DNA from: Acinetobacter sp. CS-2 | Lineage (GTDB): Bacteria > Pseudomonadota > Gammaproteobacteria > Pseudomonadales > Moraxellaceae | Direction: 5' to 3' | Assembly (NCBI RefSeq): GCF_016599715.1 | Contig: NZ_CP067019.1 | Location: forward strand, 2,666,001-2,730,000 | DNA: 64,000 nt | Shown here: positions 10,431 to 18,918 of the stretch, in pieces | Layout: each line of letters opens with the position of its first letter | How positions within the stretch are numbered: position 1 is the stretch's first letter | Notes under the pieces: generated by a model | What the model saw: the letters and a program-made list of their open reading frames with translations, nothing else | What the model was told of the DNA's origin: nothing | The model's database searches: none | Program-made: the position numbers and the translations under genes

Positions 10431-10994
10431 TTATTCAGTGCTTTGCACATCTGAGTTTTCCCCCTCTGTGCTGGTCAGGCCTTCGCTGATAGGACTGATG
10501 ACCATCTGGTACGGCACCTGCAGATTGTTCAGCTCAATGGCCCCGTCCTGCTGTTGAATATTCAGCACATACTGCTGATTGATCCATACTTTCTGGGTCT
10601 GAGCCGAAGTTTCAATACGGACATTCTGCTGCAAGCGGGCAAAATCCGGATAGGTGGCATATAAAATATCGCGCACCACAAACTCAAATGGCAATAGCTT
10701 CATTGGTGCAATGCGCTGTTCGACATCAACCTTGCGGCCATCAAAACTGAGCTTGAATAACTGCTGCCCGGTCAGGGTCAAAGCCAGCATTTCCAGCTTT
10801 TGACCTTTTTGTTGCTGATACAGTAAAAAGCTGAAACTGTGTTCTTTCCATTGAATTTCTAACTGATCCTGACGCTGGTAGTTTTGTGCAGTCCAGGCAG
10901 CAGTTGTCAGACCTGGTGCTTGAGGCAGCATGGACTGGCAGCCACTACATAGCAGGACTGCAGCGAGCAAAATCCCCGTCCATTTCAGTTTCAT
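10431..10994 (-). CDS. DUF3261-type outer-membrane lipoprotein, APE operon
   Basis: The protein has 187 residues from the Met at 10994. A lipoprotein signal peptide ends in LLCSGC (lipobox, Cys at about residue 19), followed by Gln-Ser, which suggests outer-membrane sorting. The rest is beta-rich with many Gln (LEIQWKEHSFSFLLYQQQKG), resembling the DUF3261 lipoproteins that accompany APE export genes. Its neighbours are the flavin enzyme upstream and a ketosynthase downstream. A role in receiving or placing the polyene lipid at the outer membrane is likely but inferred. Confidence 0.8.
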   Translation of the reverse strand: MKLKWTGILLAAVLLCSGCQSMLPQAPGLTTAAWTAQNYQRQDQLEIQWKEHSFSFLLYQQQKGQKLEMLALTLTGQQLFKLSFDGRKVDVEQRIAPMKLLPFEFVVRDILYATYPDFARLQQNVRIETSAQTQKVWINQQYVLNIQQQDGAIELNNLQVPYQMVISPISEGLTSTEGENSDVQSTE

Positions 10995-10995
10995 T

Positions 10996-12294
10996 CTAGG
11001 CACCGTTCATCTCAACGTGTTGTAACTGCGGATCACGGCAATATTCTGCCAGCGTGCTTAAACGCTTTTTGGCATTTTTATAAATTGGATTGCTGCTGTC
11101 CCAGGCATAGCCGGCCAGTAAGGAAGAGACCATGCGGCGGATTTTATCATCCTGATTTTTCGAGAACACCACATCCTGAAATTCACTGCTATACCATGAT
11201 TCCACATAGGCACGGAACACCTGAATGCCTGCACGTAGCGGTTTTTCATATTGCTCCGTCCAGTCGACCGGCTGTCCTTGCAGCTGCTGATCAACCAGTG
11301 GAATGGCCAGACTGGCAGATTTCAGGGCAATGGTCACACCAGAAGAAAATACCGGGTCGAGGAATTCACCGGCATTGCCCAATAAAGCATAGTTACGCTG
11401 GGCCAGATGTTTGACATCGGCAGAGTAGCCCACCAGGGTACGCACCGGCATATCAAATTTGACATTGCGCAGCACATGCGACAGGCTTTCTTCATCTGCC
11501 AGAATCTGCGGCAACAAGGCATTCAGATCATAATCGGCACTGCCATCAAAGCCATAGCGTTCAAAGAAATCCTGCTCAGCCACCACCCCGAAAGAACAAC
11601 GGCCATCAGCAAATGGAATCAGCCAGTACCAGGCACGTGGATCTTTGGCATGTACCGTAATCAGAATTTTTTCCCGGTCAAATTCCGGGTCATCCAGAAT
11701 GCCATCTTCAATATGGGTAAACACGGCACGACGTACTGGAAAATCGGACGGGCTTTCCAGATCGAGAAATTTTGGCAGGATGCGGCCAAAACCGCTGGCA
11801 TCGAGTAAAAATTTGCCCTGAATCTGATAGACCTGCTGCTGTTCGTCTTTGACCGTTAAAATTGGATGTTCTGGAGCCACATCAACATCAATCACTTCAT
11901 GACCGAAACGGATGTCGGCACCATAGTTTTCTGCCTGCTGTGCCAGCAAATGGTCAAAGTTGGCACGGCGAACCTGCCAGGTGGTGCCGGGACCATCGCT
12001 AAATTTCTCGCGGAAATCATAAAAACTGCGCTGCTGACCTTTTAAGAAGGCTGCGCCATTTTTAAACTGGAAAGCAAACTGTTCGACATGCTCACGCACG
12101 GTGTCTAGCAAGCCTGCTTCTTCCAAAAACACCATCGATTGCGGCAGTAATGATTCGCCAATGGAAAAGCGTGGAAAATGCTGTTTTTCGATGATCGTGA
12201 CCTGATAGCCTTTCTGGCGCAGTAATGCTGCTGCCGAACTCCCCGATGGCCCTGCGCCAATAATCAATACATCTGTGTGTTGCATGGTGCTCAT
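10996..12294 (-). CDS. FAD-dependent oxidoreductase with flavin-halogenase-like motifs, APE operon
   Basis: The protein has 432 residues from the ATG at 12294, 20 bases past the stop of the exporter gene (a longer in-frame start at 12405 would overlap that gene). FAD-binding GAGPSGSSAA is at about residues 13-22. RFSIGESLLPQSM follows, then FKNGAAF with a Lys where flavin halogenases carry one, WYWLIP (fits the W-x-W-x-I-P halogenase motif) and FLDPVFSSGV (fits F-x-P-x-S-x-G). This puts it in the halogenase/geranylgeranyl-reductase group. Substrate could be the aryl head or the growing polyene; a plain monooxygenase or dehydrogenase role is also possible. A homologous enzyme is not part of every APE cluster. 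Confidence 0.8.
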   Translation of the reverse strand: MSTMQHTDVLIIGAGPSGSSAAALLRQKGYQVTIIEKQHFPRFSIGESLLPQSMVFLEEAGLLDTVREHVEQFAFQFKNGAAFLKGQQRSFYDFREKFSDGPGTTWQVRRANFDHLLAQQAENYGADIRFGHEVIDVDVAPEHPILTVKDEQQQVYQIQGKFLLDASGFGRILPKFLDLESPSDFPVRRAVFTHIEDGILDDPEFDREKILITVHAKDPRAWYWLIPFADGRCSFGVVAEQDFFERYGFDGSADYDLNALLPQILADEESLSHVLRNVKFDMPVRTLVGYSADVKHLAQRNYALLGNAGEFLDPVFSSGVTIALKSASLAIPLVDQQLQGQPVDWTEQYEKPLRAGIQVFRAYVESWYSSEFQDVVFSKNQDDKIRRMVSSLLAGYAWDSSNPIYKNAKKRLSTLAEYCRDPQLQHVEMNGA

Positions 12295-12313
12295 TGCACT
12301 GTACCTTATTTTT

Positions 12314-14638
12314 TCAGCTCTTTGGCTGATACTGTTGAAGCACAACATGTTTGGCATCGGATGATGTAAACAATGTTGCGTAGATAAATGAAAAAATAAC
12401 CCCAAATAAAACCGTCAAACCAAAGCAGTGAATGGCATAAGTCTGGCTAAAGGATAATAACCCAAAACCTAATAAGGTCGACATCATACATAGGAATAAG
12501 GCCATGCCAACTACTTGTGGATGATCATGTCCATGTCGGTAAAAAATGGCATAGTCCACCCCAATCCCGATAATCAGGAAAGTGCCCATAATGCTGAACA
12601 GATTGATTTCCACTCCGAGCCAGGCCTGAATGGCGAAGGTGGTCATTAAAGCCAGACTGACCGGTAACACCAAAGGCAAAACCGACTTAAGCCCATACAG
12701 TATCCCCAAACCAATCATCAGGCAGACTAAGGCAGAAAGCAGCAACCACTGTGCCTGAATACGGTGTTGCTGGAACAGTTCAGACAACTGGTTTACCGGA
12801 CGCAATAACTGTACCTGTGGACTATTCAGCTGTTGCAGGGCAGCCACATCATGTACATTTTGCAGCAGCACCAGACGCTCGGTTGGGCTCATTTGTAAAA
12901 AGGCCAAAGGATGCTGACTCATTTCAGCTGGACTGAGTAAAGGCTGCCGGGCCAACTGTTTTTGCCAGGCCAAGACCTCTGCCGGATTCAGCTGCAATGC
13001 TGCGGCATAGTCCTGCAAGGCACTAGTCGGAATGGCTTGCAACAATTGAATATTGTGTTGCTGCTGTGCTTTGGAGGGCAACCATTGACCGAGAGCCTGA
13101 AAACCTTCCAGCTTGTTTTGCGCCTGTAACAGTTGCAATTTTTGCAGCAATTGCTGTTCATTCTGTTCCAGCTGCTGCAGCGTATCACCATGCACCACAA
13201 AGTATTCGCTGCTTTGCTGCTGCATAAAGCGTTCACGCACATACTGGTCTTCCTGTTTCAGCTGTTGATCCATACTTTGCAGGTTACGGATATCATCATT
13301 GCTTTGCAGCAACATCAGGCTACTGCCGGTGACCACGGTAATGACGGCGATCAAGCCATAACGCAGCCCCTTTCTGGCCTGAATAAAGGTTCGGGCTTGG
13401 CCAATAAAACTCAAGCGGCGAATCGCCGGTTCAGCATTTAATGCCGGCAGTCTTGGCAACAATAAAATGCTGGTGATCCATGCCGCAGCCAGCCCCACCA
13501 TTGAGAAAACAGCAATCTGCCTAAAGCCTGGAAATGGGGTAAAGCTGAGGAAAATATAAGCCACCAATGTCGTCATCAGACCCATAAACAGACTGGGCAA
13601 CAGCGGTTTCAGTACGGCAAAACCGTTAATATGCCGATGCTGTGATTGCATCGCCATAAAGTAAAAGGAAAAGTCGACACAGACTCCGACCAGACTAGCA
13701 CCAAACACTAAGGTCATCAGGTGAATTTCCCCAAACACTGCATGGGTGATGGCAAAGGCCACCAGACAGCCGGTGCCTACAGCAATCATTTCCGTGAGCA
13801 TGGGACGAACCGAGCGGAAACCAAACAGCACCAGGAAGAAAATCCCGATGGTCGAACCGACCCCAATGGTGGAAATCTCTTTTTCCGCCGAGGTGGTACC
13901 GAACTGGGCAAACAATAACGTTCCGGTCCAGTGCGGCTCAACTCGCATCTGTTTCAATTTTAAATTTAACTGTGCAATCCATGCGGCAGTTTTTTCCTGA
14001 TAATCAATATTGTAAGGGCTATTTTTGAGCTGCAAAACGATAAGGCGGGAAATGCCCTGCTCATCGCGAATGGTGGCAAAACCATCTTCCAGCGCAATAT
14101 CCGGGTTCACCTGTAAACCGGATAAGCTGACAGCATAACGTGGAAATAATAAGAGCGGATCTTGTTGTAACAGCTCTGCTGTGACCGGCATACCCGGACT
14201 CATGATCTGCAACAGGCCCTGTTCGCTCAGCGCGGCATAATCCTGTTGCTCCAGCAGCTTTTGATCTGTGGATGACAGCAAACCGGCACGATGCTGATAC
14301 AACACCTGGGCAAACTTGTCACTGTCCAGCTGTGCATGTAAGGGCTGCCATAAATCACTTTGTGCCACCTTTTGTTTAAAAGTCGCTGTGGCTTTGGTCA
14401 GGGTGGCATCATCCTGGGCATTCAGCACCACAAAGACTTTGTCATTCAGCTGCTGACTGACATATTGCTGCGCCCGTTCCAGCCGCGGGTCATGGTGGGC
14501 TTCCGGCAATAAAGCAAAGATATTGGTTTGAATATGAATGTCTTTTTTCAGCCATGCACTACCCAGCGCAATGGCAATCACGCAGAGTACAAGCAGCCAC
14601 AGTGCGGTAAATTTATTTTGCCAGTTGGAAAAGTGCAT
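12314..14638 (-). CDS. MMPL/RND-family lipid exporter, APE operon
   Basis: The protein has 774 residues with the duplicated RND plan: helix 1 near residues 10-28, a large periplasmic loop, five helices around 260-390 (VGSTIGIFFLVLFGFRSVR, VFGASLVGVCVDFSFYF), a second loop rich in Gln, and a second helix block around 630-765 (FSIMGTFLIIGIGVDYAIFY). The GVCVDFSFYF and GIGVDYAIFY repeats are the typical helix-4 segments with the proton-relay Asp. It probably moves the polyene lipid out of the inner membrane, together with the LolA-like protein whose gene overlaps its start by 26 bases. Confidence 0.9.
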   Translation of the reverse strand: MHFSNWQNKFTALWLLVLCVIAIALGSAWLKKDIHIQTNIFALLPEAHHDPRLERAQQYVSQQLNDKVFVVLNAQDDATLTKATATFKQKVAQSDLWQPLHAQLDSDKFAQVLYQHRAGLLSSTDQKLLEQQDYAALSEQGLLQIMSPGMPVTAELLQQDPLLLFPRYAVSLSGLQVNPDIALEDGFATIRDEQGISRLIVLQLKNSPYNIDYQEKTAAWIAQLNLKLKQMRVEPHWTGTLLFAQFGTTSAEKEISTIGVGSTIGIFFLVLFGFRSVRPMLTEMIAVGTGCLVAFAITHAVFGEIHLMTLVFGASLVGVCVDFSFYFMAMQSQHRHINGFAVLKPLLPSLFMGLMTTLVAYIFLSFTPFPGFRQIAVFSMVGLAAAWITSILLLPRLPALNAEPAIRRLSFIGQARTFIQARKGLRYGLIAVITVVTGSSLMLLQSNDDIRNLQSMDQQLKQEDQYVRERFMQQQSSEYFVVHGDTLQQLEQNEQQLLQKLQLLQAQNKLEGFQALGQWLPSKAQQQHNIQLLQAIPTSALQDYAAALQLNPAEVLAWQKQLARQPLLSPAEMSQHPLAFLQMSPTERLVLLQNVHDVAALQQLNSPQVQLLRPVNQLSELFQQHRIQAQWLLLSALVCLMIGLGILYGLKSVLPLVLPVSLALMTTFAIQAWLGVEINLFSIMGTFLIIGIGVDYAIFYRHGHDHPQVVGMALFLCMMSTLLGFGLLSFSQTYAIHCFGLTVLFGVIFSFIYATLFTSSDAKHVVLQQYQPKS

Positions 14639-15260
14639 TTTCCTCAGCCGTTAAGGTTTGGGGTTGGGTGGTTTGCTGGCTAAAGCGAATGCTGGTGCTG
14701 TTATTGGCTTTCTCGCGAATCACAATACGGTCCACATAACGCTGCCCTTGCGCATCGACCCGGACAAACAGTTTTTTAAATAAACTGCTTTTCGGGGTTA
14801 AGGCCACAGTCCACTGTGCCGGACTATAACTGGCCGAAACAATACTAAAGTTTTTGGCTAAAGCCGCTTCATTCCCCGACATCAGCTGCAAGAACATAGT
14901 CGCGACCGAACCATAAGGAGATTTATCAATTTCAATCTGGCTATAGGTCCGCTGGGTTTTTTGCACCAGTTTACGTGGGGTCACAATCAGGTCAGCCTTG
15001 ACCGGATTCTGGATTTTCCAGATTACGCCATGCGATTTGGAAAATAACACCGTGCCTTTGGAGATGAAAGTTTTGTTCATACTCGCCAGTTTTTTTTGCT
15101 GTTCAAAATTGGCCCGCACCGTTGGTGTTTCGGAAAGTTGAGCAAAGATCTGTCTGAGCTGCGGATTTTGCGCATGTACTGCTTGTGACAGCAACGTGAT
15201 CAGCGACAGCAGTCCAGCCAGGAATAATCCTGCTGCACGTGGTAGATTGAAAGATGTCAT
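14613..15260 (-). CDS. LolA-like outer-membrane lipid carrier, APE operon
   Basis: The protein has 215 residues with an N-terminal signal peptide (AGLFLAGLLSLITLLSQAVHA). The mature part matches the LolA pattern: TVRANFEQQKKLASMNKTFISKG, then VLFSKSHGVIWKIQNPVKADL. It is a periplasmic carrier expected to receive the polyene lipid from the MMPL exporter and hand it to the outer-membrane lipoprotein. Its stop lies inside the exporter gene, a sign of coupling. It is probably a specialised paralogue and not the housekeeping LolA, judged by context only. Confidence 0.85.
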   Translation of the reverse strand: MTSFNLPRAAGLFLAGLLSLITLLSQAVHAQNPQLRQIFAQLSETPTVRANFEQQKKLASMNKTFISKGTVLFSKSHGVIWKIQNPVKADLIVTPRKLVQKTQRTYSQIEIDKSPYGSVATMFLQLMSGNEAALAKNFSIVSASYSPAQWTVALTPKSSLFKKLFVRVDAQGQRYVDRIVIREKANNSTSIRFSQQTTQPQTLTAEENALFQLAK

Positions 15261-15266
15261 CTTGCT

Positions 15267-15686
15267 TTACTCCGGCTTAAATTCAGACCAGGCATTTAAA
15301 CGCTGCAATAAAACTTGCGGCGACTGGAAACACATTTCCCGACTGGCAATATCTACCGCCACTTGCGTGGTATAGCCTTTGGTGAGCCTTTTTCCACTTT
15401 CGGCATCAAAAATCTGGTATTCAATTTTCAGGCGGTTTTCCCATTCTTTTAAAATGGCACGTACCCGAATTTTCTGCTCAAATAGGATGCCATGCGCATA
15501 ACGCACATGACTTTCAATCACCGGCCATGCATAGCCAGAAGCGCGCATCTGCTTATAGTTATACTGAAACTGGTCCAGCAACTTGCAGCGGGCAATTTCA
15601 AAATACTTTAAATAATGCCCATGCCAAACCACGTCCATGGTATCCACATCATGAAAGGGCACTTCTATAATCACATCGGCATGCAT
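15267..15686 (-). CDS. 4-hydroxybenzoyl-CoA thioesterase-family protein, APE operon
   Basis: Hotdog thioesterase of 139 residues from the ATG at 15686; GGGA lies about 9 bases upstream. A longer start, GTG at 15722, would overlap the ammonia-lyase gene by 17 bases and cannot be excluded. The family motif is VPFHDVDTMDVVWHGHYLKY, with the catalytic Asp in DVDTMDVVWHG. It could release the finished polyene chain from its carrier protein or remove wrong intermediates. The position between the ammonia lyase and the lipid carrier matches thioesterases in known APE clusters. Confidence 0.88.
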   Translation of the reverse strand: MHADVIIEVPFHDVDTMDVVWHGHYLKYFEIARCKLLDQFQYNYKQMRASGYAWPVIESHVRYAHGILFEQKIRVRAILKEWENRLKIEYQIFDAESGKRLTKGYTTQVAVDIASREMCFQSPQVLLQRLNAWSEFKPE

Positions 15687-15705
15687 CGTCTGTTTCCCAT
15701 CACGT

Positions 15706-17238
15706 TTAGCGAACAAGTCCACTGTTCAATAATTGCAGATTTTCCAGTCGATCCACCAGTTGCTGCAACTCGTGCTGCAATGGCCGGTCTTCCACCACGT
15801 AATCAAAGGTTTGTAACACCCAGGCCTTAAATGTGGCGAGAACTTCAGACAATTTTCCATCCAGAGTTTTTAAATGAATGGCTTGTACACTGGCACAGCA
15901 CAGGGCCGCAATGACCTGTTCGGTCAGTACGATCACACGGCTGGCGTCACGTGCCGCAATGGTACCCATACTGACCTTGTCCTGGTTATGACATTCAGTC
16001 GAGCGCGAGAAAATCGAAGCAGAAAGGGTCTGTTTCAAGGCTTCTGCCGTCCATGCCGACACGCCAATCTGCACCGCCTTAAAGCCATGATTCAATGGTA
16101 GGCGCTCGTCGGTTGCCCCAGTTAAATTACGCGGCAAACCATTATTCATTTTATAGTCCACCAGTTGCGCCAGCTGACGGTCCATGAGGTCGGCAATATT
16201 GGCAATCATGATTTTCAGGCTGTCCATGGCCTGGGCAATGTGACCGCCATAGAAATGCCCGCCGTGCAACACACGCAAGTTCACCGGATCAATCAGCGGA
16301 TTGTCATTACTGGAATTCAGTTCATTTTCAATAAACTGGCGCAGCCATACTTTAGAATCTTCAAATACGCCAATAATATGCGGTGCGCAGCGTAGCGAAT
16401 AACGGTCCTGCAGACGTGAACTTTGATGTTCAGTCTGTACTTCACTGTTCAGCCAGTCACGCAGCTGTGCGGCAATATTTTGCTGGCCCGGATGCGGTTT
16501 TTGCGCAAACAGCACTTCATCAAAATGGCTCGGATTACCTTCCAAAGCCAAGACATTCAGCGCGGTAATACAGGTACTGGCCAAGCTGATCTGTTCAGCT
16601 TTTTTATAGTTCAGGCAGGCAATCGCGGTCATCACCGCCGTACCGTTCATCAGTGCCAAGCCTTCTTTGGGACGCATCACTAGGGGTTCTAGGCCTTTTT
16701 CTGCATAAACCTGACTGACCGGAACAATCTGTCCCTGATCATACACATCGCGCTCACCGACCAATGCGCCGGCAATATAGGATAATGGGGTTAAATCGCC
16801 ACTGGCCCCCACCGAACCTTCAGAGGGAATCACTGGAATCACGTTTTCATTTAACATCCAGACCAGACGTTCCAGCAGCGCATGCGAAACCCCGGAATAG
16901 CCACGTGCCAGCGAGCACAGGCGTGTCACCACCACCGCACGTGCGGTGATTAAATCCAGATTTTGTCCCAGACCACAGCCATGGAAACGCGATAAATGCA
17001 AAGGCAGTTCATTGACCTGATGCGCAGGAATTTCCACCAGACAGGAATCGCCATAACCGGTGGTCACGCCATAAATCACGCCTTCATCCTGCAACAGTTG
17101 ATCCAGAAAATCAGCACCGCGCTGAATCAAATTGCGCCATTCATTCGAGTACGGTAAAGCCACGCGTTTTTCCTGACGTGCGACTGCCACCACATCTTCA
17201 ATTGAAAGTGGACTTTCCCCAATAACTAAAACTTGCAT
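15706..17238 (-). CDS. Aromatic amino-acid ammonia lyase (HAL/TAL/PAL family), APE operon
   Basis: The protein has 510 residues from the ATG at 17238, which overlaps the stop of the preceding acyltransferase (TAATG). The MIO cofactor tripeptide Ala-Ser-Gly is intact in GSVGASGDLTPLSYIAGALVG. Other lyase signatures are YGVTTGYGD and NSSNDNPL (as in HAL/PAL). The substrate-choice loop reads LSRFHGCGLG, unlike the SH of classic histidine lyases. Here it is likely to make a hydroxycinnamate- or cinnamate-type starter for the polyene and not to degrade histidine, because no hut genes are near. Whether Tyr or Phe is used cannot be decided by eye. Confidence 0.9.
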   Translation of the reverse strand: MQVLVIGESPLSIEDVVAVARQEKRVALPYSNEWRNLIQRGADFLDQLLQDEGVIYGVTTGYGDSCLVEIPAHQVNELPLHLSRFHGCGLGQNLDLITARAVVVTRLCSLARGYSGVSHALLERLVWMLNENVIPVIPSEGSVGASGDLTPLSYIAGALVGERDVYDQGQIVPVSQVYAEKGLEPLVMRPKEGLALMNGTAVMTAIACLNYKKAEQISLASTCITALNVLALEGNPSHFDEVLFAQKPHPGQQNIAAQLRDWLNSEVQTEHQSSRLQDRYSLRCAPHIIGVFEDSKVWLRQFIENELNSSNDNPLIDPVNLRVLHGGHFYGGHIAQAMDSLKIMIANIADLMDRQLAQLVDYKMNNGLPRNLTGATDERLPLNHGFKAVQIGVSAWTAEALKQTLSASIFSRSTECHNQDKVSMGTIAARDASRVIVLTEQVIAALCCASVQAIHLKTLDGKLSEVLATFKAWVLQTFDYVVEDRPLQHELQQLVDRLENLQLLNSGLVR

Positions 17239-18167
17239 TAATCTTTGTTCCAAAAATTATAAAAATTAAACCATTGATACGGCGCACGAATACAGTGCTG
17301 CTCAAGGAGTGATACATATTCACGGATGGTCGTTTGCATGGCTTGCAGACGGTTGTTACGCGGAAAATTCAGTTGTTCAGCAATCGAATGGATATGTACT
17401 TCAAAATGAGTACCGACCCGATAACAGAACACGGCCAGCACTGGCACTTTCAGCAAACTGGCCAAAATCCAGGCCCCTTGCGGCCAGTTCGCCTGTTCAG
17501 CTAAAAATGAAACGGATTGAACCCGGTCTGACTGCACCGGTACGCGGTCTGCTGCCACAATCACCCATTCACCCTGATCAAGTTTTTCCTGCAAAATCAG
17601 GGCAGTTTCAATACCCAGTTCATCCACCGAGATCAAATTGACATCGGCATGATGATTGAGTTTTTTCAGGAACTGGTTAAATTTGGTAGCATGTTTTTGA
17701 TAGACCAGCACATTAATTTTTTGTGGATATTCCGACTTGATCGCCCGCAGCAACTCGATATTGCCAAAATGCGACACCACAATGACAGCCCCCTTTTGAT
17801 AGCGGGCACGAAAATGCTCATGACCATGCAACTGTAATTGCTGCTCGGGAATATTGCCCAGCCAGCCTTCAATTTTATCCAGAATACATTCGCCAAACTG
17901 CATAAAATGCTGATAACTATGGGTCAGACTCGGCGTATGCGGAAATGGAGAGTTTTGACCGGCAAAATGGTGCAATCGGGTCAAATATTGCATTGAAGCC
18001 TGACGTGCTGCGATCGCAAACAGCCAATACCACAAAATAATAAAATACAGCAATATGCGACACAGCCATCGCCCGCCTACGCGATAGAAAGCCAACATCA
18101 AAGTCAAAGGTAACATACCACCACGTTCTTTGATGTCATTCCATTGGGTCGGGTTCAGATCAGCCAC
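17238..18167 (-). CDS. LpxL/HtrB-family lipid acyltransferase, APE operon
   Basis: The protein has 309 residues if started at the GTG at 18167, 4 bases after the stop of the glycosyltransferase. The family begins with a W-x(4)-ERG phrase, here QWNDIKERGGMLPL, close to that start. A longer frame to 18239 overlaps the glycosyltransferase by 68 bases and adds no family sequence. HFGNIELLRA carries the acyltransferase H-x4-E/D box. A membrane helix lies near the start (ILLYFIILWYWLFAI). It probably adds a fatty acid or the polyene acyl chain to a glycolipid anchor. In many APE clusters this domain is, as I recall, fused to the glycosyltransferase; here they are separate genes. Confidence 0.85.
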   Translation of the reverse strand: MADLNPTQWNDIKERGGMLPLTLMLAFYRVGGRWLCRILLYFIILWYWLFAIAARQASMQYLTRLHHFAGQNSPFPHTPSLTHSYQHFMQFGECILDKIEGWLGNIPEQQLQLHGHEHFRARYQKGAVIVVSHFGNIELLRAIKSEYPQKINVLVYQKHATKFNQFLKKLNHHADVNLISVDELGIETALILQEKLDQGEWVIVAADRVPVQSDRVQSVSFLAEQANWPQGAWILASLLKVPVLAVFCYRVGTHFEVHIHSIAEQLNFPRNNRLQAMQTTIREYVSLLEQHCIRAPYQWFNFYNFWNKD

Positions 18168-18171
18168 AGCA

Positions 18172-18906
18172 TCAACCTTGCATTTTTTGTCGCAATAATT
18201 GCGGCAAACGAATGAGCATCCCACCCAGCAATTTGGCATGGGTCTGACTCATTCCCCAGTTGTCACGCCAGGCGTTGAAATGGGAAATGCCATCTTCCGG
18301 ATAAATGACTTTGGTCGGCACATTGATAAAAGATACATTGGCCCATTTCAGACGCACCAGAATCTCGCTATCAAAGCCCATACGCGGCTGAAACTTTGCC
18401 GAATCCAGCACCTGAATGGTAGGTGCTAAGGGATAGACCCGGAAACCACACATGCTATCCTTGATATCCAAAGACAAGCTGTTAATCCAGACCCAGATAT
18501 GCGTAGCATAACGGCCATAAAGGCGTTTTTTCGGCACCGATGCATCAAAAACTGGCTGACCGATAACCATCGCATCCGGGTGTTGCTGGGAAATTTGCAG
18601 GAATTTTGCCACATCCTGCCAGTCATGCTGACCGTCAGCATCGAGCTGCAAAGCATGACTGAAACCGAGCTTGTGGGCATGGCGCAAACCAGTGATGACA
18701 GCCTGTCCTTTGCCCTGATTATGCGTGTGTTCAACCAGATCAACCAATGAATGTTTTGCTGCAATATCATGTAACAGCTGGGTACATGCGGCATCACTGC
18801 CATCATTCACCAAGATGATCGGCATTTGAAACTGGTCCAGATGAGTCACTAACGCCTCAATATAATGAGGATGGTTATATACCGGAATGACAAAACAATG
18901 CTGCAT
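18172..18906 (-). CDS. Family 2 glycosyltransferase, APE operon
   Basis: The protein has 244 residues with a GT-A fold start (CFVIPVYNHPHYIEALV), IILVNDGSD and the metal-binding LQLDADGQHD (DxD). It also has the helix NQGKGQAVITGLRHA typical of dolichol-phosphate-mannose-synthase-like enzymes. No membrane segment. It likely attaches a sugar during assembly of the lipid anchor of the polyene. Its stop is followed 4 bases later by the likely start of the acyltransferase gene. Sugar and acceptor are unknown. Confidence 0.88.
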   Translation of the reverse strand: MQHCFVIPVYNHPHYIEALVTHLDQFQMPIILVNDGSDAACTQLLHDIAAKHSLVDLVEHTHNQGKGQAVITGLRHAHKLGFSHALQLDADGQHDWQDVAKFLQISQQHPDAMVIGQPVFDASVPKKRLYGRYATHIWVWINSLSLDIKDSMCGFRVYPLAPTIQVLDSAKFQPRMGFDSEILVRLKWANVSFINVPTKVIYPEDGISHFNAWRDNWGMSQTHAKLLGGMLIRLPQLLRQKMQG

Positions 18907-18918
18907 AAATCGTCCTTT

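Noticed and set aside
12295..12405. N-terminal extension of the flavin enzyme
   Set aside because: It would overlap the exporter gene by about 92 bases and places 37 unrelated residues before the FAD motif; the ATG at 12294 is the family start.
13746..14000. Plus-strand open frames opposite the MMPL exporter gene
   Set aside because: They mirror the exporter's codons, have no start signals and match no family.
17872..18239. Long N-terminus of the LpxL-like acyltransferase
   Set aside because: Cys-rich residues before WNDIKERGG do not fit the family; a GTG at 18167 just after the glycosyltransferase stop is better.
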